From Sporomusaceae bacterium FL31 (GTDB taxonomy: Bacteria > Bacillota > Negativicutes > DSM-1736 > Dendrosporobacteraceae), in contig BIFV01000010.1 of the NCBI GenBank assembly GCA_003990955.1, positions 124,001-188,000 of the forward strand: a stretch of 64,000 bases of DNA, written 5' to 3'. The notes below the pieces were generated by a model. The model worked only from the letters and a program-made list of their open reading frames with translations. It did no database searches and was not told where the DNA came from. The position numbers and the translations under genes were made by a program. Below, in pieces: positions 44,492-53,671 of the stretch. Position 1 is the stretch's first letter; every line of letters starts with the position of its first letter.

Positions 44492-46402
44492 TCAGACTTT
44501 ATCCAGTCCGTACTTTTTCAAATAACGGTATAAAGTAACCCGGCTGACATCCAGCATATTCGCCAGACGGCTTATATTGCCGCCAGCCGCCTGCCAGGCT
44601 TTAATGAACACATCGCGGTCTTCTTTCCAAGAAGTATCTGGTCTGATATCGCCCATTAAATTGATATCTTCAGGATGAATCTCATGACCAGCAGTATTGA
44701 AGAACGCATGTTCAACAACCCCTTGCAATTGTTTGATATTGCCAGGCCACTCGTAGGATTTCAGCAATTCGGCCGTTTCAGGCAAAATGGTTTTAATACT
44801 GATTTGATGTTGTTCGGCTACCTCACTGATAATATGCTCAGCTAAAGACGGAATATCTTCACGCCGGTTTCGTAACGCTGGCACTCTAATAATATTCTTA
44901 GCAATAATTTCATAAAGATCTGCCCAGAACGCCCCACGCTCAGTCAGTCGTTTTAGATCACTATCACAAGCGGCAATAATACGAACATCAATTGGCCGCT
45001 CTACCTCTTCGCCAACCCGCCTCATCCATTTTTTCACCAGGACATCGGCCAATCTGACAGCAACACTTTTAGGCAGTTTTTCAATCTCATCCATAAACAG
45101 TGTTCCACCATTAGCAAGTTCTAGTTTCCCTGGACGGCTGGCATCAGGAGCGTCAGCAACACCAAACAACTCTTCTTCCAGGCGTTCCGGCGGTAATCCA
45201 CCGCACTTGAGCGAAATGAGCGGCCCGGCAGCTCTGGGGCTTGCCTGGTGAATGCCGTGTGCCATACGCTCTTTACCAGTTCCTGCTTCGCCTTGCAATA
45301 ACAAGTGATAATTATTGCGGGCAACGCGGGCGGCTTTATCTTTTGTGGTAACAAATACTCCAGCCTCACCAATCATGCTGGCCAGACTATAGCGGGCAGT
45401 ATAACCAACCGCATGCGCCACCAGCGTCCGCAAGTCTTCAATCGGCAGAGATACCGCAACAACACTATTGACGGTTTGATCAGAATCCCGCTCTAACGGC
45501 ACTACTGTTGTGATATCTTCGTAAGTTTTGCGTGGAGTAATCCAGGTAACTTCTTTATTGTACGAGGGGACACCGTTAAACCCCTTAAATATCGGTGTAT
45601 GGCGATAGTTAAGCACGACGTCATTGAGATTGGGCAGACTATCTTCAGCCCCGCCGCCGCCAATACCAGCCAGTCTGCTTTGTCCCAGTTTATTGGTATA
45701 GGCCACTTCCCCGCCTGGCATAATGTGATAAACAGCAAACGGAGCCGCATCTAAAATAGCTTGCTGCGCCTTGAGGCGGGTAAGCATAGTGAGATGACTT
45801 TCGATCGCATGCTTCATACTAAGGAGTAGTGATACAACGGCACTATATGGCAAAGCTTGCTGTTCAATGGACACCAAGGTAATAATATACTCTAACTGAC
45901 CATCAATCATAATAGGAGCCGAGCAAGCATCACCCATTTGGCATTCTTCGATCCACATTTCCGGTCCGAATAACAAAAATGGAACCCGATGCTCCCGGGC
46001 AATGCTAATACTTGATGCACCGATATCTTGCTCTGACAAACGAGCGCCTTCAATCTGACCGGGAGTTTTCTGGAAAAACGGCAATGAATAACTCTTGAGC
46101 ACATAGCACTCTGCATCCAGCAGCAGCAAGCTCAAGTTGTATATATTAAAGAACTCCCTGATTTCCCGATAAAAATCATTTAAATAACTAATTGCATTTT
46201 CATTTTGATCCTGTCGGCTCATCAGTTCAGTTTTGCTTAACTTGGTAAGCGGCGGCATAACATCATGCGGCACACCGGCTGCACGGCTCTGCTGCCAGGC
46301 AGTACCCACCCATGGATGCACATTGGGATCAACAACCCCATCGTTAATAAATTTTTGATAATAATATTCTAATTTTTCTTTGCTGCGTCGCTCTCGAATC
46401 AT
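44492..46402 (-). CDS. AcoR/TyrR-like Fis-family regulator lacking the GAFTGA loop
   Basis: Domains: GAF-like N-terminal (about 50-210), PAS (about 215-320), AAA+ (about 345-560), Fis HTH (AGGNISRLANMLDVSRVTLY). Walker A GEAGTGKE and Walker B GGTLFMDEIEKL are present. Where activators have ELFGxxxGAFTGA, this has ELFGVADAPDASRPGKLE, so the sigma-54 contact loop is gone. The arginine in the DLYYRL segment is also replaced (DLYEII). It may act at sigma-70 promoters like TyrR. Start MIRERR; a GTG 72 bases upstream overlaps the palindrome at 46456. Confidence 0.87.
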   Translation of the reverse strand: MIRERRSKEKLEYYYQKFINDGVVDPNVHPWVGTAWQQSRAAGVPHDVMPPLTKLSKTELMSRQDQNENAISYLNDFYREIREFFNIYNLSLLLLDAECYVLKSYSLPFFQKTPGQIEGARLSEQDIGASSISIAREHRVPFLLFGPEMWIEECQMGDACSAPIMIDGQLEYIITLVSIEQQALPYSAVVSLLLSMKHAIESHLTMLTRLKAQQAILDAAPFAVYHIMPGGEVAYTNKLGQSRLAGIGGGGAEDSLPNLNDVVLNYRHTPIFKGFNGVPSYNKEVTWITPRKTYEDITTVVPLERDSDQTVNSVVAVSLPIEDLRTLVAHAVGYTARYSLASMIGEAGVFVTTKDKAARVARNNYHLLLQGEAGTGKERMAHGIHQASPRAAGPLISLKCGGLPPERLEEELFGVADAPDASRPGKLELANGGTLFMDEIEKLPKSVAVRLADVLVKKWMRRVGEEVERPIDVRIIAACDSDLKRLTERGAFWADLYEIIAKNIIRVPALRNRREDIPSLAEHIISEVAEQHQISIKTILPETAELLKSYEWPGNIKQLQGVVEHAFFNTAGHEIHPEDINLMGDIRPDTSWKEDRDVFIKAWQAAGGNISRLANMLDVSRVTLYRYLKKYGLDKV

Positions 46403-46455
46403 GAAAAAACCCCCAAACGTCATTCTATCTGTAGTATGTCCATTCTCATTTAAAT

Positions 46456-46474
46456 GTGAGTCAAATTGACTCAC
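46456..46474. promoter_or_regulatory. Perfect 19-bp palindromic operator
   Basis: GTGAGTCAA-A-TTGACTCAC, flawless, 4 bases after the -10 of the minus-strand promoter, so at about the transcription start. Position fits autorepression or blocking of the regulator gene; on the other side mgsA is 154 bases away. Confidence 0.75.
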
Positions 46475-46477
46475 CTA

Positions 46478-46506
46478 ATTGTATCAAGCCTGTCCTGTAC
46501 ATGCAA
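46478..46506 (-). promoter_or_regulatory. Sigma-A promoter of the AcoR-like regulator gene
   Basis: Minus strand TTGCAT at 46501-46506, 17-base spacer, TACAAT at 46478-46483, followed at once by the palindrome. Confidence 0.65.
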
Positions 46507-46563
46507 CAATGTATTAATTTTAAAGTACATAATTTACAGAAAATTTCCCCGATAATTTTTTTA

Positions 46564-46592
46564 TTGTCCAATCAGCGAAAATTAGCTATGCT
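46564..46592 (+). promoter_or_regulatory. Sigma-A promoter of mgsA
   Basis: TTGTCC at 46564-46569, 17-base spacer, TATGCT at 46587-46592, 36 bases before the mgsA ATG. Confidence 0.55.
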
Positions 46593-46627
46593 AAAGGTAA
46601 GGAAATCTCATAAAGGCTGGTGATTTA

Positions 46628-46999
46628 ATGAAAACCATTGCACTGATTGCTCATGATCGCAAAAAGCAGGAAATGCTCGAATTCGTTCGTGTCCACACAT
46701 CGCTGTTAGCCCAGCATAAATTGGTGGCTACTGCAACAACAGGTCGCTTGATTGCCGAAAATACCGGTTTAGAAGTGACAACCTTTTTATCAGGACCATT
46801 AGGCGGTGACCAGCAAATTGGCGCACTGGTCGCTACTCAGAATATTGACATCGTGATATTCCTGCGTGATCCACTGACAGCCCAACCTCACGAACCGGAT
46901 ATTACGGCATTACTTAGAGTCTGTGATGTGCACGATGTACCTCTGGCAACCAATAAAACAACGGCCCACTTGCTGCTTAATGCCATAAATTTCGATTGA
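46628..46999 (+). CDS. mgsA: Methylglyoxal synthase
   Basis: Converts dihydroxyacetone phosphate to methylglyoxal and phosphate, a glycolysis overflow route. [41 protein letters not shown] (catalytic-loop Asp), [15 protein letters not shown] and [12 protein letters not shown] all match. 123 residues, normal. Divergent from the AcoR-like regulator. Bidirectional terminator follows. Confidence 0.97.
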   Translation: MKTIALIAHDRKKQEMLEFVRVHTSLLAQHKLVATATTGRLIAENTGLEVTTFLSGPLGGDQQIGALVATQNIDIVIFLRDPLTAQPHEPDITALLRVCDVHDVPLATNKTTAHLLLNAINFD

Positions 47000-47031
47000 C
47001 CATTCAAATTTATTATAGAATTCCTCAACTA

Positions 47032-47060
47032 AAAAACCAGGCGGTATCCGCCTGGTTTTT
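47032..47060. terminator. Bidirectional terminator
   Basis: AAAAACCAGGCGG-TAT-CCGCCTGGTTTTT between mgsA and the convergent H-NOX receptor gene. Confidence 0.92.
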
Positions 47061-47064
47061 GCTA

Positions 47065-48861
47065 TTAAGTCCGATAGTAATTAATATCTTCCGTAAAGTG
47101 TTGAATCACCTTTTTAAATTCGCCAATCTTATCCATCATATCTTGGAGTTTATCATTATAAACCGTAACAGCGGCGCTTACCTCTTCACTCGCAGCCGAG
47201 TTCTCCTCAGAGATTGCGGCAAGTGACTCGATCTTGCCGTAAACCTGATTAAGCCCTTGGGTCTCATGTTCTAATTTATCAATCATATCGACAATATTAT
47301 CAGCCACATGATGTACATTCAGTACATGCTCGGTATTACTTTTGACTACAGAACCAAGCTGGCGGCTTTCATTGGCTAAAATGGCGTATTCCTCCTCAAT
47401 TAAACCAACGACGGCATCAATAATCTCCATCAGGATCTTTAAATCACTGGAGATGCTCTCAGAATGATGATGCGATTGCTCAGCCAATTTTCGAACTTCC
47501 TCAGCCACCACAGCAAAGCCGCGTCCCTGTTCACCCGCCCGGGCGGCTTCAATCGCCGCATTCAGTGCCAACAGATTGGTTTGTCCGGCAATCGCCGCAA
47601 CCATCCCTGTGATCTCATTAATTTTAGTGGCCTGGGCCTGTAGATTTTCAGCCGAATTTTTGACATCAGCAAATTTCTGCATGCTTTTTTCCAAACGATT
47701 GTTAGACGCCTGAACTTCATTAAACCCACTCTTAATTTCTGCTACTGCGGACTCCAGCTGCTGCTTGTTCACAGTCTGTTCAGCAACAACAGTCTTCAGC
47801 GTCTCAAGGTTCCCATTAAGAATAGCGACTGCGTGACTGGTATCCTGCGCCTGACTGGTTGCCGCCAAGGCCACATCCATAACAACTCCGGAAATCTCGT
47901 TAGAAGTTCCCCGCATTTTCTCGGCAAGATCATTGAAGTTTTCGGCGTATTTATTCATTTCATCGCCAGTACCCTTAAAGCCGATAAATTCACGTTTAAC
48001 CCGCTTTTTATATTGATTTAATATCGCTACCAGCTCTTCGAACTCGTCTGCCGATTTAAGTTTGGTATCGGTATAATATTTATGTTCCATAATGTTTTTC
48101 AATTCATTCTTAATTGTGTTTAAAGGCCGTAACAGCAAGGCTGCCCCGGCTGCGGCCAATCCACCACTAATTAGCGCTGACCACAAGGGGATCTCAGCAC
48201 CAACAGCAGTGAGTATGACATTGACAATCAACGAAAAGGCAGCGGTAGCCACCCCGATTTTCGCCGGCAGACTACGGATAATTCCAACAGCCAGCAGTTT
48301 GCTAAAATGATAATGAATGGTCTGACTGATCGGTTTGGGGAATTTTATTTTAATCTTCATATGTTCAGATGAACTCTCGATCATTTCAGTTTTAATATCT
48401 TCTTTGAAATGCGCTGCCGCACCTGATAATAGTCCTTTAAAATAACCAAACATACCTCGTTTGGATCGATAGCTTAAAATAGCCTCATATTCGGAAACCG
48501 GATGAATCAATAATTCCGGCGGTTCAGCGCCTGGCAAGCGTTTGACCATGACGACATGCACATCATACATGGCTGCTAGAAAAGAATACAAATTTTCATG
48601 TTGAAAAAATGCCGGATAGGCGCCAAAAAAAGTCTTGACATTATCTTTGCCAATCTCTTGCCAAACTTCATCTTCAGTTTTGCCAAGCTTAGGGGCAAGA
48701 AAGGCCACAATTTTCTTAGGTTGGGCATCATTGATCTCTTCTGTTGGCATAAACATTTTATCTGCAGTCCAACCTACATGAGCCATAGCTTGGGCTGTTA
48801 ACTCTTCACCCCATAGCTGACGTGAAGTATTAAGCCAAGTTCCAACAACTGTCCCTTTCAT
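47065..48861 (-). CDS. H-NOX (heme) methyl-accepting chemotaxis protein, O2-binding type predicted
   Basis: N-terminal H-NOX domain (1-180), two closely spaced membrane helices (about 185-245), HAMP-like linker, then the chemoreceptor signalling domain with [19 protein letters not shown]. Counting from the start gives proximal heme His102 (YDVHVVM), the heme-propionate motif Y131-x-S133-x-R135 and Pro115. The distal residues W9, N74 and Y140 are the set that enables O2 binding in the Thermoanaerobacter Tar4H H-NOX. Unlike most chemoreceptors the sensor is cytoplasmic and N-terminal to the membrane helices. No CheA/CheW nearby. Confidence 0.95.
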   Translation of the reverse strand: MKGTVVGTWLNTSRQLWGEELTAQAMAHVGWTADKMFMPTEEINDAQPKKIVAFLAPKLGKTEDEVWQEIGKDNVKTFFGAYPAFFQHENLYSFLAAMYDVHVVMVKRLPGAEPPELLIHPVSEYEAILSYRSKRGMFGYFKGLLSGAAAHFKEDIKTEMIESSSEHMKIKIKFPKPISQTIHYHFSKLLAVGIIRSLPAKIGVATAAFSLIVNVILTAVGAEIPLWSALISGGLAAAGAALLLRPLNTIKNELKNIMEHKYYTDTKLKSADEFEELVAILNQYKKRVKREFIGFKGTGDEMNKYAENFNDLAEKMRGTSNEISGVVMDVALAATSQAQDTSHAVAILNGNLETLKTVVAEQTVNKQQLESAVAEIKSGFNEVQASNNRLEKSMQKFADVKNSAENLQAQATKINEITGMVAAIAGQTNLLALNAAIEAARAGEQGRGFAVVAEEVRKLAEQSHHHSESISSDLKILMEIIDAVVGLIEEEYAILANESRQLGSVVKSNTEHVLNVHHVADNIVDMIDKLEHETQGLNQVYGKIESLAAISEENSAASEEVSAAVTVYNDKLQDMMDKIGEFKKVIQHFTEDINYYRT

Positions 48862-49008
48862 CTTTACACACTCCGTTATGTAAGCTATTTTTACTTATTA
48901 CACAATGCTTCGCTATAAAGCGCCAATATCCTGTATAGCAATGTAAATTTATTGTTACTAACCAAAAATTAGCCCCAAACAGCCGTTCTTCTTTCCATAC
49001 TACTTAAC

Positions 49009-49022
49009 GTGATTTCCATCAC
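49009..49022 (+). promoter_or_regulatory. CRP/FNR-like operator at about -41.5 of the siroheme gene
   Basis: GTGATTTCCATCAC, a perfect half-site pair (GTGAT...ATCAC). TATACT at 49045-49050 is the likely -10; the expected start near 49057 puts the operator centre (49015.5) at -41.5, the class II activation position of CRP/FNR proteins. HcpR-type regulators of nitrosative and sulfite genes are candidates, but the regulator is not in the window. Confidence 0.65.
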
Positions 49023-49097
49023 ATATTTTTTCATAGCCGGCGGCTATACTGAGGTTGGCATTGTTATCCTAGGTGAATTCCCTTAAGGAGGATAAAG

Positions 49098-49769
49098 ATG
49101 AATCTCCCAATTGCAAAAATCCCCTTTCTCAATAAGCGAATCAAGTTCCCAGTCACCCCCCATATTCCCGGTGGACTAGCCAGCCCGGAACAACTGAGAA
49201 AGCTGGCTGATCTAGCTGAAAGATACGGCGGCACATTAAAGATTGTTGGCAATGGCATTACCCTCATGGGACTAAATGCGGCCGATGGCGAGCAAGCCTT
49301 AGCCGAAATGGGCACCAAACCTGAATCGTTTATCGCCAAATCTGTCCGCGGTATTTCCATCTGTCCAAGTAAGCCCCATTGTCCGATGGCACAGCAGGAT
49401 AGTGCCACCTTAGGCCTGGCCTTGGATCAAGAGTTCTTTGGTCAGGAAGTTCCAGGCAAAGTCCGCATCGGCGTAAGCGGCTGCCCTAATTGCTGTGCCG
49501 AAGTTTTTGTTAAAGACATCGGGCTGTTTGCTACCGCTAAAGGCTATACGCTGGTTGTTGGCGGCAATGCTGGCAGAAATGCGCAGGTTGGCCGGATCAT
49601 TGCTAAGAACTTACCCGAAGCTGCAATAGCGCCACTTATTCGTGCTATCCTGACCTACTACCGCCAGCATGGCCAAACTAAAGAGCGCTTGGGACAATTG
49701 ATCGAGCGCCAGGGCTGGGAGCACTTTCTTGTACAGACCGTTCCATCTTGCTACCATGAAACTTTATAA
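49098..49769 (+). CDS. Small siroheme [4Fe-4S] sulfite/nitrite reductase-like protein
   Basis: 223 residues: N-terminal ferredoxin-like half-domain (PHIPGGLASPEQLRKLADLAERYGG), then the siroheme-cluster cysteines C89-x5-C95 (SICPSKPHC) and C129-x3-C133 (SGCPNCC). The single-copy, half-size layout matches the small monomeric sulfite reductases of anaerobes (assimilatory-type SiR, Dsr-like proteins). Substrate is uncertain: sulfite, nitrite or another oxyanion. AAGGAGG precedes the ATG. Divergent from the H-NOX receptor. Confidence 0.88.
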   Translation: MNLPIAKIPFLNKRIKFPVTPHIPGGLASPEQLRKLADLAERYGGTLKIVGNGITLMGLNAADGEQALAEMGTKPESFIAKSVRGISICPSKPHCPMAQQDSATLGLALDQEFFGQEVPGKVRIGVSGCPNCCAEVFVKDIGLFATAKGYTLVVGGNAGRNAQVGRIIAKNLPEAAIAPLIRAILTYYRQHGQTKERLGQLIERQGWEHFLVQTVPSCYHETL

Positions 49770-49811
49770 AATAAGGCTGACTATCTGCAAATAGTCAGCC
49801 TTATTTTATAA
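49770..49811. terminator. Bidirectional terminator
   Basis: AAAATAAGGCTGACTAT and its complement around CTGCAA, between the siroheme gene and the convergent AEC transporter. Confidence 0.88.
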
Positions 49812-49836
49812 AGTTTTGAACGTGTAAATTCGGTCA

Positions 49837-50781
49837 CTATGAAAGCGTTATAAATAAAACCGGATAGACGCTCACTAAAAAAACAATCGTGGATACAATA
49901 AAAGCAGCCACAGCCAAATGAATATTCAGGCTATAAATCCGGGCCGTAATCACCGCATTGACAGCAGTAGGCATACAAGCAAGCACCAACAAACTATTCA
50001 CCATGACCGGATCACTTAATAGCAAGCGAGCCAGCCCATAAATCAGAAGAGGGGTAACAACAAACTTCAGCGGAAGCAAATCCACAATGCTCCGGTACTG
50101 TTCCTTCATCTTGCCGAAATCCAGCGAATAGCCCACTGGAATCAGTGCCGTCCAGGCACCAAAGTGTACTAATGGATCAAATAAAAGCCCTAGTACCGGT
50201 GGTCGGGGCACTCCGATCAACTGCAATGCCATGCCGCTGAAAATGCCGACAATGGCCAGCTGATTCCGGCTGAATAAAATGGCTTTCATAGTGATTGGCT
50301 GCAGCTTGGCATCCTGATTGGCTCGCTGATAATAATATTGCGCCAGGGGATAGCAAACCAAAAACATGAGGATATACTGAAACAATACCACCAATTGCTG
50401 ATAGGCATAGCCAGTTTCACCATATAAAAGAAAGACACACAAGCCACCCATCGTACCTAAATTAGACAGTGCCGCGGACATGACATAACTGCCGCGGTCT
50501 AAATTATCCGAATATTTTCGTTCAGCAATCAAACAAGCAATGCTTCCAGGAATCAGCCCCATAGCCAGCCCCATGACCGGCAGCCAAATTAAATCCATTC
50601 TTAGCGGCAATACCCAAAAACTCAACATTGACAGAGCTGGATAAACCACTAAGATGTTATTCAAAATCATTTTATTAAAGAAGGTGCCAGTCAGCCTGGA
50701 CTGAAAGCGGCAGAAATAGCCGATGATGATCGGTACTAATAAATCGATGGCAAAATAGATTAATTTATATTTAATATCCAT
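49837..50781 (-). CDS. AEC family transporter, copy 1
   Basis: Auxin efflux carrier superfamily permease, often malate, malonate or other carboxylate exporters. 314 residues, about ten membrane helices, two symmetric halves; MSAALSNLGTMGGLCVFLLYGETG and ACMPTAVNAVITARIYSLN are family signatures. A paralogue with the same layout is at 62174-63106. Its stop-to-start neighbour is the GGDEF gene 20 bases upstream, so they may be co-transcribed. Confidence 0.92.
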   Translation of the reverse strand: MDIKYKLIYFAIDLLVPIIIGYFCRFQSRLTGTFFNKMILNNILVVYPALSMLSFWVLPLRMDLIWLPVMGLAMGLIPGSIACLIAERKYSDNLDRGSYVMSAALSNLGTMGGLCVFLLYGETGYAYQQLVVLFQYILMFLVCYPLAQYYYQRANQDAKLQPITMKAILFSRNQLAIVGIFSGMALQLIGVPRPPVLGLLFDPLVHFGAWTALIPVGYSLDFGKMKEQYRSIVDLLPLKFVVTPLLIYGLARLLLSDPVMVNSLLVLACMPTAVNAVITARIYSLNIHLAVAAFIVSTIVFLVSVYPVLFITLS

Positions 50782-50801
50782 AGCTTAGTCCTCAATGCTC
50801 T

Positions 50802-52610
50802 TTATAAGCCTTCGCAAAAATTAGCGGCATCAATAACAAAAGATATGCGATTGCGCCCATAACGTTTGGACAAGAACATCGCAACATCGGCATTACGCAT
50901 CAGGCTTGTTATATCAGTGCCGTCTTTGGGATAAATACTAATTCCAATACTCATTGTAACCACGATCTCATCCCGATCAATCACAATGGGATCTCGGCTG
51001 GCAGTAAGAATACGATTTGCAATGTTTTCAATTTCTTGCCGTGTATTGGTTCCCGGCAGAATAATCACAAACTCGTCGCCGCCCAGGCGAGCCACGGTAT
51101 CACAGGCACGGATGCAGGTTTGCATCCGCTGTGCCACCTGTCGAAGCAGTTGATCACCAGCATCATGTCCATAAGTATCATTAACCGGCTTAAAATTATC
51201 TAAATCCAAAAACAAAACTGCAATCCATTCTCCATTCCGCTGAGCCTGATTCAGCGCCATAGCCAGCCGGTCTTCAAATAAACGGCGATTCGGCAATCCT
51301 GTAAGCGGGTCATGGTAAGCATAATACTCTGTTCGTTCCTCATTTTGCTTGCGAGTGGTAATATCCGCAAATAAGGCCGCCACATAGTCTTCATTCGGCG
51401 TAAAAACCGAAGTAAGATACCATTTATTGAGGCGTGGTGAACAATACTCAAAGTTATAAGCCTGTCCGTTTTCAAGCACTGAATTAAATATGCTCTGCCA
51501 GTTCACACCAGAAGTGCTGTCTGCAAAAATTGTCTCACTAATGTTTCTGCCAATAAGCGTCTCACGAGGTAATCCCGTTGTCGTGACGAAGGCATCATTG
51601 ATTTCAAGCAGACAATAATCAGTGATTTCGCCAGCCGCGTTTTTTTGCGCTTTTAAATAAATAAAGCCATTTAACATATGTTCAAAAAGAGCCCGGTATT
51701 TTGCCTCATTTCGCTGTAAAGCAGCTTCCATCTGTTTGCGGGCCGTAATATCAATCACCGCACCAACAAGGCCAGCCACCTCTCCATCAATGTCTTTAAA
51801 CAGCGCTTTATTAAAGAGCACATCATGGTGTTGCCCCGTTGCATCTGACATGCGATATTCATAAACCTGAATCCCTTGATTGGCGAAGAGATCCCCATCC
51901 ATTTTATAATATTTATTAGCAGCAATGTGCGGAAAAACCTCATAGACCGATTTGCCGATGATTTCAGAATGCTCTTTGCCGACAAACGTGGTAAAGGCTT
52001 GATTGCAGCCAATATATTTGCCTTCAATATCTTTATAGAAGATTGGGCTGGGCATTGCATTCAGTACTTCCTGCAGAAAATTAGCGGTTTCTAGATATTT
52101 CAGGCTATGAGCGCCAGAGCAACTTAACAAATCGGCTAACGCTACAAAAAAGTTCAGAATAAAAGCTACCTTCTGCTCTGAAAATATTGGCACTTGAGCT
52201 AAGGCCGCCAAATACGCTGCTTCGTTGTATCCATACCGATGGGCTTGTTCACGAAAATACGCTTCATCCGGTTCTTCTGCAAGAAATTGACCAATAAACA
52301 ACGTGGCGAGATGCTTTCCCTCAATGATAATGGGGCATGCATATTCTAATAAGCCATTTTTGCATTGATAACCAACATAGGTTCTTGTATGAAGCTGCTC
52401 GGCGATAACACGATCGCTTTCCAAGCAATTTTGTCTGCTCTGCTCACAGGCGCGATGGAACTTGGTGCAAATATCCTGCCAGCCAGTCGCTGAAATAATG
52501 GTTGAATCAACTTCAATAATCCCAGATGGAATTCCAGTAGCGTCATAAAGCCTATCCAACAGCTGCTGGATTTTTTGTACATCTACCAGACTGCTAAATC
52601 GCTGTGCCAC
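50802..52610 (-). CDS. PocR-PAS-PAS-GGDEF diguanylate cyclase
   Basis: Domains: PocR-type ligand sensor (about 10-175; FHRACEQSRQNCLESDR, CKNGLLEYACPIII, LFIGQFL), two PAS domains (about 180-300 and 305-425, FVGKEHSEIIGKSVYEVFP), GGDEF (about 435-600). The active GGDEF motif RLGGDEFVI is preceded at the right distance by an RxxD (RACD) I-site, so product inhibition is expected. PocR senses small hydrocarbon ligands in known cases. Start GTG 52610 behind AGGAGG; a TTG one codon earlier is possible. Confidence 0.92.
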   Translation of the reverse strand: MAQRFSSLVDVQKIQQLLDRLYDATGIPSGIIEVDSTIISATGWQDICTKFHRACEQSRQNCLESDRVIAEQLHTRTYVGYQCKNGLLEYACPIIIEGKHLATLFIGQFLAEEPDEAYFREQAHRYGYNEAAYLAALAQVPIFSEQKVAFILNFFVALADLLSCSGAHSLKYLETANFLQEVLNAMPSPIFYKDIEGKYIGCNQAFTTFVGKEHSEIIGKSVYEVFPHIAANKYYKMDGDLFANQGIQVYEYRMSDATGQHHDVLFNKALFKDIDGEVAGLVGAVIDITARKQMEAALQRNEAKYRALFEHMLNGFIYLKAQKNAAGEITDYCLLEINDAFVTTTGLPRETLIGRNISETIFADSTSGVNWQSIFNSVLENGQAYNFEYCSPRLNKWYLTSVFTPNEDYVAALFADITTRKQNEERTEYYAYHDPLTGLPNRRLFEDRLAMALNQAQRNGEWIAVLFLDLDNFKPVNDTYGHDAGDQLLRQVAQRMQTCIRACDTVARLGGDEFVIILPGTNTRQEIENIANRILTASRDPIVIDRDEIVVTMSIGISIYPKDGTDITSLMRNADVAMFLSKRYGRNRISFVIDAANFCEGL

Positions 52611-52782
52611 CAAAAAACCTCCTCTAAATTGCTGCCGCTATTTTGTAAAAACTTCCTAGTGCCACAATATCTATACATTACCATAAAACTTTAAAACTTC
52701 AAGTCAGAAACACCAGAAAAGCGTTAGTTTTTATAGTTAAAAATGTCGCATCCTAGATAAACGACAACCACATCCTGCAAGA

Positions 52783-52813
52783 AAATACCCCATAGCAGGT
52801 ATGAGGTATTACG
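52783..52813 (-). terminator. Probable terminator of the peroxiredoxin gene
   Basis: Minus strand AATACCTCAT-ACCTGCT-ATGGGGTATT followed by TTCTT. Moderate stem. Confidence 0.55.
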
Positions 52814-52819
52814 GATTTC

Positions 52820-53512
52820 CTATTTGCCCTGCTGGCGGTCAGACGGTAAGCGTTTATAGCAAAACCACCAATCAAAGCCTTCAATCTCCCCAGATTCGAT
52901 TTTTTTAAGCCGCTCTTTGGCAAGCTTTTCAGTACTAGCAGGCGGCATAATGACCGCCTCGCCGATCAGGGAATTATTCGGCCAGTTAGCAGGTGTCGAA
53001 ACACCATGTTCATCCGTAATTTGTAACGCTTTAACTAAGCGAAGGATTTCTTGCATATTCCTACCGACTTCTTGGGGATAGTAGATGATTGCTCTTACAA
53101 TGCCCTTACCATCTACAACAAAAACCGACCTGACCGTATTACTGGCCTTATTAGGATGAATCATCCCCAACCTTTTGGCGATTAGCCCCCGGTCATCGGC
53201 AATAACCGGAAACTTAATCGGAGTATCCAGCTGATTATTGATCCATTGAATCCATTTTAGATGAGAAAAAACTTGATCCACGGATAAGCCGATCAGCTCA
53301 GTATTCAACCTGCAAAACTCCTGGTGGCATTGAGCAAATGCGACAAACTCAGTCGTACATACGGGTGTAAAATCGGCCGGGTGGCTAAACAGAACAAACC
53401 AGCGCCCCGAATAGTCATTCGGCAAGTTTATGTTTCCCTGTGTAGTCTTTGCCGTTATTTCGGGAAGCCTATCCCCAATGAGAGGCATGCGTATATCGGT
53501 AAAACTATCCAT
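52820..53512 (-). CDS. Peroxiredoxin, 1-Cys/Prx6-type
   Basis: Thiol peroxidase. Peroxidatic Cys52 in [11 protein letters not shown], Arg in VRSVFVVDG, and C-terminal extension with a further Cys in WWFCYKR. This long C-terminal layout (230 residues) is that of Prx6-like and archaeal-type peroxiredoxins. Protects an anaerobe from peroxide. The ATG follows GAGGAGGAG. Single gene. Confidence 0.94.
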   Translation of the reverse strand: MDSFTDIRMPLIGDRLPEITAKTTQGNINLPNDYSGRWFVLFSHPADFTPVCTTEFVAFAQCHQEFCRLNTELIGLSVDQVFSHLKWIQWINNQLDTPIKFPVIADDRGLIAKRLGMIHPNKASNTVRSVFVVDGKGIVRAIIYYPQEVGRNMQEILRLVKALQITDEHGVSTPANWPNNSLIGEAVIMPPASTEKLAKERLKKIESGEIEGFDWWFCYKRLPSDRQQGK

Positions 53513-53604
53513 TCATACGACTCCTCCTCGTTTCCGTAATTTTATGCATTATTTATGTAATATCATATGATCACGCCGCCCCCAATGTACCCAGTGTAAA
53601 GCGA

Positions 53605-53633
53605 AAAACACCTACTGAGAGCAGTAGGTGTTC
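53605..53633 (-). terminator. Terminator of the tandem-HD gene
   Basis: AAACACCTACT-GAGAG-AGTAGGTGTT-type stem, 11 bp. Confidence 0.8.
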
Positions 53634-53671
53634 TGTTAAGTTCATATCGTTAATAGAATATGAAAGACCAA

